A stretch of 64,000 nucleotides of DNA, taken from positions 549,645 to 613,644 of the forward strand of contig KL647294.1 in assembly GCA_000727475.1 (NCBI GenBank), read 5' to 3'. Origin of the DNA: Sarcocystis neurona (taxonomy: Eukaryota; Apicomplexa; Conoidasida; Eucoccidiorida; Sarcocystidae). Below are positions 30,638-44,101 of this stretch, one piece after another (the stretch's first letter is position 1; every line of letters begins with the position of its first letter). A program made the position numbers and the translations under genes. The notes under the pieces are model-generated. The model was not told the DNA's origin. It saw nothing but the letters and a program-made list of their open reading frames with translations, and did not search any database.

Positions 30638-33600
30638 ATGTCTTACGCACGTTTAGTTGTACCGCGGCGGACGAAGTGCCCTCCGGTTTTACGGGCGAAT
30701 AGTGTATGCGCTAATCGCGTGTGGTTCGACCCGGAGAGAGCGCTGACCGCAGATGTTTTCAGGAAGCAATACCCTCTGCACTACCACCTTTCTAGGTATG
30801 ACGCAGCTGCGGTGTGGGCAACAGTAAAAGCTGGTGCTGACCCAGGAAAACGAGATGCGGCGGGACGGACAGTGCTCGACCTCGCTGTCGAGGTGAGGTA
30901 GAGATCAACAACGACTACAGATTATGTTGAAAACCAGATGTAAAGGCAAACAGCCATGCAGAGCCGTGATTGAGGGACACCTGTGCACATAGTTTGTGTA
31001 TATACGTATTTTTAAATATATTTACACATACACTCGCAGGATACGTAGGTACGAAACGCTATCTACGTATGTGTATGTGTAGGTACTCTGCACGCATGTG
31101 TAGAGTACTTACACATTTGGTCTGCTACTCTTCGTACCTACTTACCAGAACTGTGGATACGTATGCAACTTTATGCGTTTTGACAACTATCTAGGTATCT
31201 TTTCAAGTGGACGCACATCTATACATCTAGAGGATCTACGTTATGTGCGGCTCGTGCCGGACTTTGATACAATACCTGAACATCCGTCGAATACATAACG
31301 CCGAGTGGAGACACTGTAAGACCGGACTGCTACAAATGTTCTTCTACCTGCAAGTTTAAAAGAGGCCATAGACATGTGATATCGCTTCCGGCACATGAGC
31401 GGTGACCCTGTTTGTTACGAGATAAGGAGTTTTGTCCTTCGCGATGACGGTAAGTTGCCGGTGTAGCCTTTTCTACTCGGTACGCCAAGTGATTAGGAAG
31501 TGACTGTAAACGCTTGCGCGGCACGGTCAATTGTCAGTTTCTTATAGTGAGGCTCATTTTCTCTCATACATTCTTTAAAATAATGCCTCACTCTTGAAAT
31601 CAAGACTGTCTTACACGGCACGTAGTTCCAGGCTGCTCACCTGGACTGCGCGACTGTTGAGTTGTCCTATTGTTGGGTAACTACGTCACTGGCCGTTGGA
31701 TAGGCAACTTCTTCGAGCGGCTCTGGTGAAGGATACACGTATGCAGAAGGGAACGGCTATCTCGTGGACATGGCCACTCACTTCGCTTGCATGGTCTCCG
31801 TCCAATGCGCACATGTAGAGGTAGTTCGCCGACTGGGCCAGCGTCACACGCGAGAAAATTCACCCGGCATCGGACGTACCCCAACCTCTATACAGCTTGT
31901 GAAGCTCGTTTCAGCCCCGTGTCTCCGCATCATGCTGCCGTCGAACCTTCTTTTCCATCTTTACGTTGACCAAGCATAACACTGCTTGGCCATATATGCT
32001 GGACGCATTTTGTACCAATGTACACCTTTGTGGGCTCACAGCGCGTGTGACCTCAGCATGTGCCCCGTTGTACGGAAACGTGGTGTGTGCTGCAGATGGC
32101 ATTTGAACTACTCGAAACCTGTTTTTGTACATCCACTGCGGTTGACAACGTCGACACTCCTCCAGCTACCTTGTCGGGCTCTTCTTCGCCCCAAGCAGCC
32201 AAGGAAGTCGTGGTTGCCAACCCCTTTGTGGCCAAGTACAAAGATGCGTGCAGCAATCTGTACGACCACTCGGACCGCATGCGCTTCGAAGCGAGAAGCA
32301 AAGCACACACTTCGGGACTCCCGCAGCAGACGCCTTTCCTCTTCCGATCTCCCGAAGAGGCAGAGGTGTCCTTTGAAAGGTGCTTTGTTCCTGTGTTCCG
32401 GGCGCAGAAATACAAGGAGCCAGACATCTACGCAGACGAAGGACAAGGTACTCCCGGAAAGCTGCTCGCAAGATTTTCTCGTGAACGTGACCGTACGTGC
32501 GTGCGGTGACTTTGCGCGTGGAGGCGCAGTTGTAATAAAGAACACTTGACGTTATGCGTGAGATGTATGCATGCAGTCTGTTTACGACCCACGTCTCGAA
32601 GAGGCAGAGAGTGGCCGTTCGGCTCCGCCAGGCAATTAGTGTGGCACAGGTTTGCGACGCTGTGTGGAACATCGGCACTATGCGGTCAACCCATTTGGTA
32701 GCAAACGTCCCACATCCTCCTGTTTCCTGGCTCGTCACGCGGGGTAGCGGTTCTGTACCAGTTCGCGTAGACCCACCACGTGTGTGTGTGACTTCATCAG
32801 CGTCGGCCTCTCTTGACTGCTTCGTCCCTCTGGCGCTGTCTTTTGAGTTCGTCGACCCCAAAAATATTGTAAAACACGTCTACGTGGCTTTTCATACCTT
32901 GAAGTGCAAGTAGTAGTGTCTGTGTGATCTGGCTTGGAAACCTGTATTCGTGGTTTTTCTTGATTTCACACGAATCACTCCACGCCGACGTGTGAGGAAT
33001 TTTTACTCTCCTACGCAAAGGAAACTGTCTCCGCGATGCCTGCGGGGCGCGTGCTTAACTCCCGGCGGCCCAGGAGTCATCCAAAGTATCTATGTGTTTC
33101 TTCCAGGTTTCACTGACGTGAAAATTCTGCGCAGGTTTCACGCTGACATGCAAATACGCATCCGTACTATGCCTGCTAGTGTCGTTCAACTCCTCGCCTT
33201 TCCGTAGGCTCTCTACGCTCAACAACTGCATATTGCCAAACACCGCGTCGACTGCCGCTCCTCAATGCTGCCTTACGACTATTTAACTTGTTTTCCTTTT
33301 CTTCCGTAGATGCCTCTTGCTTCCCGCTCCCGGAAGAAGACATCACGTCTTTTTACACTCTGTCCCGTCGCGATCGTCCGCAGCAGTTTCTGTACGCGTA
33401 CAATGAGAAAGGGCGGCCGTCTGCCTTGCAGCAACTGGAAAGAGACCAAGCACGTTTGGAGCAACGCCAGCTACAGCAGAGCTTTCTGGTGGTTGTTAAC
33501 GACTTCTTCCAGCGCCCTCCCAATAAAACGGCATTAGTCCAGATGCGTGAATTAGTTCGACGACTAAACTTGCTGCTGACAGTTGTGGAAAAATTCGCCG

Positions 33601-36600
33601 CTTCTCTACCGCTCAGGCGCGAAGCCGCAGAAAAGGCGGGCGACCAACTGAGGAGATATATTACGCACCCGTACTTGTACATTGCAACAATGTACCAGCT
33701 TTTCAAAGGATATCCTAAAGCGCTGAATGGAGAGGTGCGTCGCGGAGCAGCACACGCGTCACGTTCTGTACATTAAAGCGATGCCATTTACACGCGTCAG
33801 TTTCACGGATATAGATATTTAGGTATATACTGCTGCACGCCCACGTCCAGGTGTTCGTATACGTATAAACATGGATTTACGCGCACACGTGTGTGCGCAG
33901 AAACGGTGTACGTGTCTCCGCAGACCGATATATATGTTTCTGTGCGCGGACGCGTGTACGCATATCAAATATATATCTGTCCACGCCTGTGTGTGGTGTC
34001 TCCATCGGTGTGCGTGTGTCTCGGTGTATCTGTATGTAGGCCAGTGTGGACCTGACGAAGGGTGCGGCGTGCACGATTAACACCGTTGTATTGTACGTCG
34101 CGTTTAGCTCGACATCATGTCTTCGTGGTCATGCATATTTTTCGTATGTGCCTCCGTCCGACATGCCGTGACTGCATTACGAACTCGCGGTGGTGCACGT
34201 GTTGCCCATTGGCTGGCATCACTACGCTGCCTGCGTGCGCTGTTATCGTAGCAGCGAGCTCGTCGCCGTTGCGGACGGCTTTTTATACGCGGGCGAACAG
34301 CCGTTTCTGCTGCTGCTGCGGCGTGTCGTGCTGCTGCTACGTGTGCTAGTGATCGTGCATTTGTTGCTACCAGGACTGCGTCAGTCCCTGCGACTGCTGT
34401 CTCCACTGCTGCCAGACCAGCGTGTGTTGCTATTGACGCATCTCTTGTCTCGCTGCCAAGGTCGAGTCCGTTGGTGCTGCCGGTTTGTACAGCGACCTTG
34501 ACAGTGCGTTGTGGCTGCGGCTCAGATTGCTGCTGCATCCGCTAACTCTACTATAGGTGATGCCGCTGCTCCTGCGCGCACCTTATGGTCCTGTGTGCTA
34601 CAGGTGTGGGACGTATTAAACCCTGCTGATAGCCGCCGCCTCGTGCTTACAGTTCAGTCGCTGCGACTCCGCGGCCACGAGTTGCTTTCTTTCCTTGGCA
34701 CCGTCTGCCGCCTTTTTGACACTCTCCTCAGCACATTGCACGTTGACACAGGCAGGCTGTCCAACGGCAAAGCGGGATGTCTGAGTGGAGAATGTTGTCA
34801 GTATTACTTACACATGGCCTTCACGCTCGGCGACGTCGGTCTCTTCCAGAAACTCGTTCTCCCTTCGGGTCTTTTCGGTCGCCGCGACGTTTTCAAGTGG
34901 GAGGATTTGCTCTACACTTTGATGGAGGTAACAGTTGAAAAGCAGATCAGCAGAAGCCCAGCGACCACCTTGTAGATGGAGCGTTTCTGTCCTACACAGC
35001 AACGTGTACACAGCACGTATACACGTGTAAACACTCCCACCGTATCGAAGAAAGCAAGATCAGCGCTGTTGTAGACTCAGCTGCGCACTTGCGTCTGTAA
35101 AATATGAACAAGGATTTATCTGCACGTACACGTTCGTGCGTTAGTACACGTACTGGAGATGCGAGCAACACTTTTGCGTGGACGAGTGTTCAACTCGATA
35201 TAGGGAGACATCAGTGCAATATCGTATGCTTGACACACAGTTGTTTATAGCTAAACGCGTTCAGCAGAGTATCCCGCAGATGAGAAGTAAATTTGCAACC
35301 TGTTTCATTATCAAGCAGACGCCTGCGTTCCAACAGGACTATGTAATCGATTGTCCCTGTAAGAGGAATGCTCAGAAACGAGATAGGGTATACAGCAGGA
35401 GAGCTGAGAAAGGGGGTTGGGGAAGGGATACAGTAGATCCTGACGACTATAATAAGGGACATCAGCAGGAAGAGGTCGTCGCGTACACGCGTATACACGT
35501 TTGTATACGTTTGTATATTATATGATTAGTTTCGAAAGGAGAGTGAGGCACCAACCACACGTACCGCGCCGCACACGGTAGTCGTCGGTCGCAGATTGCT
35601 TCGAGGCCAGTGTCAGGGACGAACTTGGTACATGGTGTTGCACGAGCGGCTGCTGTATTCCAGCGTGTGTTGTAGCCGGCTTGTATTTAGTGCCTGCAGC
35701 CGTCGCACACCTTCTCCAGAAGCCGTACAGCCGTTTTGTGTAATGTACATCGTAGTAGGCGTGTGCGTCTGTGCCTTTACAACTGTAGGCCTGTTGTTTA
35801 CCAGCAATTATAGGAAGTTTGCCGTGACGCTTCATGTTGGGGGTGCTGAGGGTTCACGGCAAGCGCTACGCTTACGAGGTGCCAATGTGTGTGTGCGGGA
35901 GTAGTCGTGGGGAGGAGAAGCATTTGTAAGCTTCTCTTTTCCCGTGTTTTGTGAAACCGGTCCCGCAAAGCAAGCATTGCAGCGACGTAGAGCATTCAAG
36001 TTGCATTCAACACAAGCGCAGCTGCGGGTGCCGAAAACGGCAGAGTATCGCTGTTTCCCGTCGCACACCACCGCATTGCTGGCCTTTTTCCTGAACTTGT
36101 GTTCTTCACAGTACCGGGAGCAGTTTCGTGATTATTTGGCTCCTCTGCTGGTGAAGCGGCTGAAAGCGCGCGTTCAGAGGCGCTTCGTCGACGATGCGGA
36201 CAAAAAAGCGGAATACATGGAAGGTAAGAGAGAACCCTTCTTTTCGCTACCACTACGTCACAGCGGCCTTTGCGTACGTCAGCGTCAAGATGTTTCATTG
36301 TCAGGGGGCTGAATTTTTGATGGGTAGGTAGACTTCGCACGACGTGGCCGGGGGTAAGACATGACTGTCTTACTGAAAAAGTCAAGGTGCCCGTGAGCGT
36401 CTTCCTTGCACTTGTCGAAAAGAAAGTGCCCGATGGTGTGAACGCTGCCCCTTGCACTGTGGAAAGCGTCTGCTTTTTGAGCGATTTAACACCATCTCGA
36501 TGCGTAGCCCGTTGAAAAAGAAGTCTAGCAAATAAAAAAACAGTGGAACGCTCTGCATCATGTGGTCATTCCAATTTTTATACGGGAATGCTCGCAGACG

Positions 36601-37423
36601 TCTGGCACGTTGATGTTACAATCGGGTGTGCCTCGCGAACACCCGCAAATTCAGCATGTACACACCACACCAGCTTTAGACTGCAGCGCGCCTGTGCAAC
36701 AGCAGAAAGCCAAGTGAGGTTCACACTTGAATGCAGCGACACATTTCTACATGCGTACGTGTCCTATAACTACTTCGAAATAGCGTGTGGCACTGAAGAC
36801 TTCTGCCTCTCCTCCTCAGCAACACGTGTGTATTGGCAGCGTGTCGCTCGACTCTGGCGGCTGCGAGTATGCAGTAATTCTGATCGGATATATTGGGCAG
36901 TGGTCCAGTGCACTGATGGAGCCCCCTTAGGTTGACCATATATTCACGACTGCTTATCTCTCTGAAGAGAGAGATCCGCGTTTCTGACGTTTCGCGTGTG
37001 CATTCAGCTACTGTTCTGCGAAAAGCTATTACTGTAGAGGTACACAGCTCGTAGAACGTACGAATGTTGAACACCACAGTTTCAGGGGAGATTTCTGCAA
37101 TAGTGTAGGCGAACTCGTTCTGCGGTCATGCGTCAGGATGCAAACACGGATCTTATTTAAACTCAGCTACTTCCTGAAACTCATCTTCATCTGTGTTATC
37201 CTCTGCACCTGGCCTTGCTGCAGAGTCTGTGAAGTATCCATATGAAGAGCGGTACCTCACCCGGCGGCTGCTCGAAGAATACGGCGACATATTTGGTCCA
37301 CAGGAAGCGGAGGAACTGAGCACAATGCTTCGTCATTGGCGCTATGGTGCAGCCAGACCCGTTCCCTCTCAAGAAGCAGACTGGCACGCGCGTGCACCGT
37401 GGCTGTTGAAACCTGCACCGTAG
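30638..37423 (+). CDS. Ankyrin-repeat-containing protein, six exons, 555 residues
   Basis: Exons 30638-30892, 32096-32447, 33310-33734, 34604-34927, 36112-36223 and 37224-37423 join in consistent phases (0,1,0,0,1) to a 555-residue frame ending at TAG. Exon 1 ends with an ankyrin helix-turn signature (AVWATVKAGADPGKRDAAGR then TVLDLAVE). The rest has no motif that I know: a Ser/Pro linker, a Leu/Gln-rich helical block in exon 3 (LQQLERDQARLEQRQLQQSF), a Leu-rich block in exon 4, and a charged C-terminus (EERYLTRRLLEEYGDIFGPQ). Exon 4 may begin earlier at 34505, which keeps the frame. Extra exons between 30893 and 32095 could add ankyrin repeats, since a single repeat is unusual. Likely a scaffold or cytosolic protein; function unknown. 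Confidence 0.6.
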
Positions 37424-40400
37424 CCACGCGAGCAAAAAAGCTACCTGATTCCGGGGTTGTACTGCACAGATCTTTGGAACACACATGCATGTGATCAAAT
37501 GTCTTTAAATTACGTGTGTGCGGCTCTTTCTCTGAATATATATATATATATGTATATATATGCATGCGTGTGTGTATGTGTACACCAAGTGAGGAGTCGC
37601 ACTGAATACGTATTTGTCCGCAGCGCCTGCGCGTGCTGACAAACAGGTGCGTCAGCCCGTGAAGTTGGTCGCTACTTTTATGTTTGCTTTCCAGAGTGCG
37701 CGGCTGGCAGACGCTAACAATGCGCCTTTGCTATACGTGGCATTTACGGGGTATGTTCCAGTCGGGCACTGCGTAGGTGCGCGCAAGTGCGTGAGCGTGG
37801 GTTTTTTTTTCTTACGTGATACCTCAAGGTGCTATGCGACGCATGCTCTGAAAGTTGTCATCACAGGTGTAAGTCTTGTACCTTCCATGGAAGCGCAGTC
37901 GCCCGCGGTGTGCAGGCGCAGGGGAAGCAGTACCGGGAGACCTCCCGGTTTGATTTCTGTTGCATTTACGTTTCATGCCGGCACAGTAAATCACCGTTTT
38001 CTCTCTACAGCACAGTTGTAGAAATTTACTGCGCCATCAACTTTCTAAATCTGTCAAACCGAGCAGGTCGGACCATACTCCCACCGAAAAAAAAAGTTTG
38101 ATACAGGCTGCCGTGTTGATGAGTGTATCCACATCACAAAGAACATTTCGTGTCAGGCATCACCCAGACGCACATCCACGCTATGATTCTACTATGTACT
38201 GCTGAGGTATCATGCGTTCAGAACAGTCCCCGTTACTTCCGAGTTCACGACTGCTGAAGTTTGTATTTTGTACTGCGCTTCTGAGAATGTGAAAGATTTG
38301 CAGCACAGCTACACACATACAGGCGATTATCTGTCAGAGCCTGGCTTACGTAAATTCATGGTTGGTGTGCGCGTATGTCCAGAGAAGTGTATAAAGGGAC
38401 AACATGTCGCTGGGTGTTCTATTTCATCGTTTCACCACTGTAGAAATGTACAAATTCGGTGATTTGTGTATACAGCATTATTATTGTACCACATTTGTTT
38501 TCGCTGGCTATTCTGAGTCACTTTTTCACCATCGTGAATGTGTATAACTCCGGTTGAACGTGTATACTGCATTATTACCGTATCATGTATATTTGCACTT
38601 GTACGTGGACATGCCCACCAATGTTATTACAGCATCCGCTAGACCAAAACAGGGTCTGCACACACGTGTACGTGCTGACCTGTGGGAACGGTGCGTACCA
38701 GCTTCCACAATAAGCGGGACGCAGTATGTGGTTTAGTAGAGGAATTCAGGGGTAATGAGAGGCAGGTGCCAAAGTAAAGTAGTACAGCGAGTTAAAGGTG
38801 TAATCACTCTGCAGTACACACACGCGTAGCAAAATATGTAGGCATCTGATGACCGTTGCTGCTGACCAGCAGGCTACGCGCATAGGCTCGCCCTCCAAAG
38901 TGACAGGGGGGCGTATATCGGTTCAGGTATCCGTTGGTGTTTAAGCGATTACGTAAAAGTGAGACAGCAACAGCCGGCCCGGAGATGCGGGAAACGGCGC
39001 AGTCTATGTGTCCAGTTCTTGCCGTCCACAGAGGGATACTCACACGCTAACTCTATTCTATTTCCCTTCACACACGCATCCGTAAGGTGCAGGTACTTCG
39101 TACCTGTCTAGGATTTAACGTGGGCAGAAGAATTGGCCTCCGTCGTCTCTTTATTTCAGTAGCTTGGTCCCCAGTTTGCTACATCTCAGCCCACATGTAT
39201 GTACAAAGGGAAACGAGCCACGTACGTGGACACATCAATACCGGCACGAATATATGGAAACTGGAGCTCCACATAGTAGGCTTGTTTTACGTAGACTTGC
39301 AAGACAAAAAAAGCCTAGTTGGTGCCTGAACGTGGAACTGGAGTACCGACGTTTTACTTTCGCCTTAATCTTGTCGTACCCAAGAAGTCTCACTCGCGCT
39401 GATACGTCCGCTACCAACACCTTTAACAGATACAGCTTGTACGTGGTAAAGAGGCAAACGCGTGGGACAGCAAGTTGGTGGAACAGCACAGACGTCCCCC
39501 CCGCCGCCCATGTTACGGTAGAATGCAACCGGACAGGGTGCAGAAGAAACGGCCTTCGAACGTCGTACCTGCACAGAGTTATCAACAGTCTCCTGCTCCT
39601 CAAAACAGTACACCTTTTTATCCACACGAATTCTTCCAGGCATTTGCATAATCATTTACTTAAAAGCCACTATTGACCCGGAGATTACGGCGGTACTGGA
39701 AACGCCACGTCCACTCGTATGTGGTGTTTTGGGCGCTTGTGAGGAACGTTATGGCCAAAAAATCTGCGTGAGCAGCCTGCGAGGATTTCTGTCTCATTCG
39801 CGTAGCTACACGCGTATCGATAGATGCACGGGCACATGCGCGTAGACAAAGTGAGATGTCCCTCAAGAGGGGCTGTCGCTTCAGACTGCTTTGTGCACGG
39901 GTAAAATCCGGTGTGCGTATCCCCGGCGCGCACACACATTTTTTTGTTCACACATATCTAATGTCGCGTCAGCCTCGGGGAGTTACAGCGCAAAGAGGGC
40001 ACCGACTTACACCTACTAGTATGTGGATATCTAGAGAGCTAAAAGTGTGGTCGCAAAATCGGAGACACAGCGTCGCCTTATTTAGACGCATTGAGAGAGG
40101 GGGGACAGCACTGCACACACATACTTCACCACAGAAAGCACTCACACGAACCTCATCGATGTCGAGGCCGAGAACACTCCGTGTTTTACTTCTTTAAACA
40201 AATGTCCTCTAGCTGAATGTGCGGCACACGTGCACAAACGTAAATTAGTAAAGTGACTCTGGCACTTGTGGACACCCCGCGTGCTGGTAAACTGTACACC
40301 TACGTGCACGCCTTGATCTCCGCGGGCGCGAACGGAGACCAATCTACAACTTCTACTGGGAAGTCGAGATACGGTGATGTAAATAGGGGAAAACCGAATC

Positions 40401-40675
40401 CCCTACACAAACACGTTTGAGCGCCGGCTACGCACACCAAAACGTGCCGCCATAAAACGCAGCCCTTTCGCGGTGGCAGCTCGCAGCTTCTAAGCAACTA
40501 GCCGAGTTTAGCAAGCATTCAACGCAGTTGTTCACATGCTGTCAAGGTTGACTCCTGTCGCACTTTCCAGGCATGGAAAACGTACACACTTAACGAACAC
40601 CTCTGTCTACGCCACGTCCCCCCTCCGTCGACGTCATCCACGCGGCTACGGACGGCCACACACAATTATGTGACA
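37424..40675. other. Intergenic, no firm gene
   Basis: TATATA microsatellite at 37539-37566. Around 37829-38101 a plus frame begins LCDACSESCHHRCKSCTFHG, a suggestive Cys/His spacing, but no splice structure or partner supports a gene. Remaining frames to 40.6 kb are short. Confidence 0.35.
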
Positions 40676-40797
40676 TACATATACATATATGTATATATAT
40701 ATATATGTATATATACATGTATATACATATATATACATATATACATATATACATATATACATATATATACGTGTATATATATATATATGTATAGTCA
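40676..40797. repeat. TATA/CATATATA microsatellite, 120 bp
   Basis: Continuous alternation of (TA)n, GTATATA and CATATATACATATA units, largely self-complementary, able to extrude as a cruciform. Lies just downstream of the thioredoxin 3' end. Confidence 0.9.
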
Positions 40798-41189
40798 CAA
40801 ACGCATTCACGTAAAAGTGGATGCGTCCACCCGAGGACAGGGACTCACAAATGATACGGAAATATGTACGGAAACGAACACGTTGTTTTGCAGGCAGCCT
40901 GGCACGTCTTAGCGGCTGCTGGAATTCAGTCAAACATAACACCGTCCCACAATCACACAACGCGGATATACACCGCTAGAGACGTACATAAAACAATATA
41001 TCTGTTCACGTACACGCTAGGAGGAATGTCGCGTCTTTGGAACTGCTTACTTTTTTCCAAGTACAGTTCCGCGACTCCTCAGCCTCTTGTGCATCTTGTG
41101 CAAAACGCAGACAACGAGAGGCCAGCGAAGAGTAGTTCAGGCTGTATCGGTTTCTCAACAAGCAAACAACTCCGTCTTGTTGCATCCTC

Positions 41190-44101
41190 TTAAGATCCGC
41201 TGCTGCTGCTGCTACTGCTGCCGCTGCCGCTACCGCTACTGCTGCCGCTGCCGCTGCTGCTACTGCTGCCGACGCTGCTGCTACTGCTGCCGACGCTGCT
41301 GCTGCTGCTACTGCTGCCGCTAGTGGTGTTGCTGCTGCGCGGGACTGTGTGGCCAGCAACAAACTCTTCCCACTTGCGCGCGTTGGCTCCGGATGTCTGA
41401 GAAAAAAAAGACAAGACTAACCAGCGTTAACAAATTAGTAAGGTTTCGGAAACACCAACAAACACCAGGTACGACTGTAAGTGAGAAATGCAAATAGTTG
41501 CCGAAGAAGAGACTACTTCCGCCACTGCTGGACAAAAAGAGACGAAGAGGAACATCCACGAATGACTGAAATAATCGCTTTCTGCTGTTGGATGAACAAC
41601 ATTTACTCCAGCGCTACGTATCATACACATACGGCCAGACGTGCAACGTGCACATCTGCACCTACACATCCATATATATATATATATATGTATATCAACG
41701 TGTACACAACTACATACGCATATCCATACACATACACACCTGCAGACAGGGAATTGCCCACAGGTGTCTGCGCACACATTCTACATATACGTGTAAATAA
41801 CTACATCCACATCACATCTCATTTGACATAGATTTATATCTCGCACACATTACACACATGCATACGCAAGCATACAAACGAGTGACATTTTTCTACCGAC
41901 TTTGCTCAGAGACAACAGTCTCTGTGAGGACTGTCAGTGTGGCTGTGGGACGCGTGACACTAGATGCTGACTCGGCCAGATTCCTACGTTGCCTGTCTAG
42001 CGTTTCGGTCAGATACACTGCTGCAGCTACACTGCCACCGCTTCACTCCTGCGACTTCACCGCTGTGGTTTCCCTGTTGCAACTTCACTGCTGCCGTTTC
42101 AGTGCCGCAGCTTCACAACTGCCGCTTCACTGCTGTCCCTCCGCTGCTGCCGCTTCACTGCTGCAGCTTCACTGCTGCCGCTTCACTGCTGTCCCTCCGC
42201 TGCTGCCGCTTCACTGCTGCAGCTTCACTGCTGCCGCTTCACTGCTGCAGCTTCACTGCTGCAGCTTCACTGCTGCAGCTTCACTGCTGCCGCTTCACTA
42301 CTGCAGCTTCACTGCTGCAGCTTCACTGCTGCAGCATCACTGCCGCCGCTTCACAACTGCCGCTTCACTGCTGCTGCTTCACTGCTGCCGCTTCACTGCT
42401 GCCACTTCACTGCTGCTTTGGCACTGTTCGCTGCGTACTCCAAGATCGCCCTTTGAAGTGCACCAGTGGGCACAGCGGGGGGCGGATTTTACGTGCAGCG
42501 TAGTTTGCAACGGCTTCCTCGCTGTACGCGAAGCAATTGACGTGTAGGTAGGTGCTGCGCTCTCTCTACGTGTGGCCACGTACGTATGCACAGATCCCAC
42601 ACCCAGACGGTGTCCATATGTATGTATACGTGTACGTGAACATTCAGACATGTGTGGCTCAACGCATACGTATAACTATCGACACAAAGGGAGGGAGGCA
42701 CACAGAGAGAGTCAAACTTCACATCTGTGGGGACTACACACAGGCGCACCTACGCAGCGAAGAGGTAAACCACCCTGAACAAAATGTTTATCATACGTCC
42801 GTACATTTAGAGGAGAGCGCACACGTTCAGGTAAAAGAATGTAGCTCACCACGCCTGAGTTGACGGCGCACGAATCCATAGTGACACTGGTGAACAGGAG
42901 ACGCACATCTTTTGCTGTCAGACCCGTCACATACAACGAGACGTGCAAAGACGCATTCACATATAAACGTGCACGCATATGCATATGTAATTACGTATTA
43001 CATATACACGTAGAGAGACAGACAGACAAAAAGACAAACGCGCACGCACACACGTACATGTACATACACACGCGAGTATCATTTTCACATTTCTACACAC
43101 ATATCTCGACCAATAGACACACCTGTGTACGGGCACACATCGACACATGATACACCCATATGGGTCGGCATGTTTTGAGAGAAGCTCGTGTATATCCAGA
43201 TTTCTACAGATTTGAATACAGTATGCAGATTGAATGCCCGTGAGTGCCGGTGCCGCAGTGGAGATGGAGAAGTCGAAGAGTGTCGGCTTCCAGAAGAGTC
43301 GATACAGTTGTGGCTAGCAATGTGAACGCAGCAGCTGCTGAATTTATCTGGCTCACGCTGGCGACGACTTCCCACGAGTTTGCTGCTCCTGCAGCAGTGT
43401 CCGTCAGAAGCGCAAGCGTCGGCAACACGTTAACACCTGCTGCTTCTGCGGTGTACGGACAGTCGTCAATATCAATCGAGATAAAAGCTCCCTCATATCC
43501 TGCACCCAGCAGCTGCATGCGCACCGGCGGGAACAACAAAAAACACAACAACCGTTTCTACCCTTTATCCTCAAAATACCCATTTAACTTACATCTCTGC
43601 CCAGTGGATAGAAGCCGTGCTAGCGGCTCTACACGTTATATACTTACGTGTGTACTCGCACCAGCACCGACGCATGCACATAAGTGTGCGTGTGTATAGA
43701 ACCTCTTGGGCATACGTGTGGATCAGGCACTGTTGCTGCTAAACCGTCATTTTCGAATTTCTTGTTTCGAACTACCCAATCCCATACGCAGGAGCACACT
43801 GGTAAGTAGGCGTGTCTGTACACACGGGGCACACATTCATGTGCGCGTATCTCTGTATAGTCGGACATCATCTGGAGAGTTGCAACAACTGGCACAAGAC
43901 TTCTCGAAAGCGGAAGAGGACGGGGGGAGGCGTCGGAATAAAAGGAGGGCGGCGGCGGAGAAGGAGGAAAGACTTCTGCGACAGGTGCAGTACCTCGTAG
44001 AAAGGAGAAATGGCACGGCAGGGTCCGCACCACTGCGCGGAGAAATCGGCAAAAACTTTCGCGTCGCCTCTTCCTTGAATTTCCTTCCAGAAATTTTTCA
44101 T
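41190..44101 (-). CDS. Thioredoxin with serine-rich C-terminal tail
   Basis: Dithiol oxidoreductase of the thioredoxin fold. Exons 43994-44101, 43357-43512 and 41190-41396 are all phase 0 and give 156 residues. The active site is FSAQWCGPCRAISPFYE; the second half continues FISIDIDDCPYTAEAAGVNV with the cis-Pro in VLPT, then EVVAS and SGANARKWEEFVAGH, matching the family end to end (about 106 residues). After TVPR comes an almost pure Ser/Gly/Val tail of about 40 residues encoded by an AGC repeat, ending at TAA. No targeting sequence is visible, so cytosolic or nuclear location is likely. The tail may vary in length between isolates. A PITH domain, as in TXNL1, is not seen. Intron 2 is about 2 kb and holds a minisatellite. 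Confidence 0.85.
41193..41330. repeat. GCT/GCC trinucleotide tract coding the serine tail
   Basis: On the plus strand GCTGCTGCTACTGCTGCCGC-type units, about 18 bp period in places. Reads Ser/Gly in the thioredoxin frame, polyalanine in another minus frame and Cys-rich on the plus strand. Confidence 0.9.
41680..41703. repeat. (TA)n microsatellite
   Basis: Short run of CATATATATATATATATGTAT inside thioredoxin intron 2. Confidence 0.7.
42030..42425. repeat. 15-bp minisatellite (TTCACTGCTGC(C/A)GC...)
   Basis: About two dozen units of TTCACTGCTGCNGC+C/T arranged partly as 30-bp dimers; central units almost identical. It lies in thioredoxin intron 2. Two plus-strand frames stay open across it only because 15 is a multiple of three; the minus frames that would match the gene contain stops, so no coding role is proposed. 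Confidence 0.9.

Noticed and set aside
32166..32861. 231-codon minus-strand frame starting MGSTNSKDS, suggestive of N-myristoylation
   Set aside because: It runs antisense to exon 2 of the ankyrin gene; the exon's own phase and borders explain the open frame, and no other exon supports the minus reading.
37829..38101. Cys/His cluster LCDACSESCHHRC resembling a zinc finger
   Set aside because: Single frame without splice structure; the following sequence (KSPFSLYSTV..., PPKKKV) does not continue any zinc-finger fold.
41006..41362. Polyalanine minus-strand frame
   Set aside because: Alternative frame of the AGC tract that codes the thioredoxin serine tail, where family homology fixes the frame.
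41858..42547. 229- and 179-codon plus frames rich in Leu, Cys and His
   Set aside because: They are the translation of a 15-bp minisatellite whose period is a multiple of three, so stops never arise; located in an intron.
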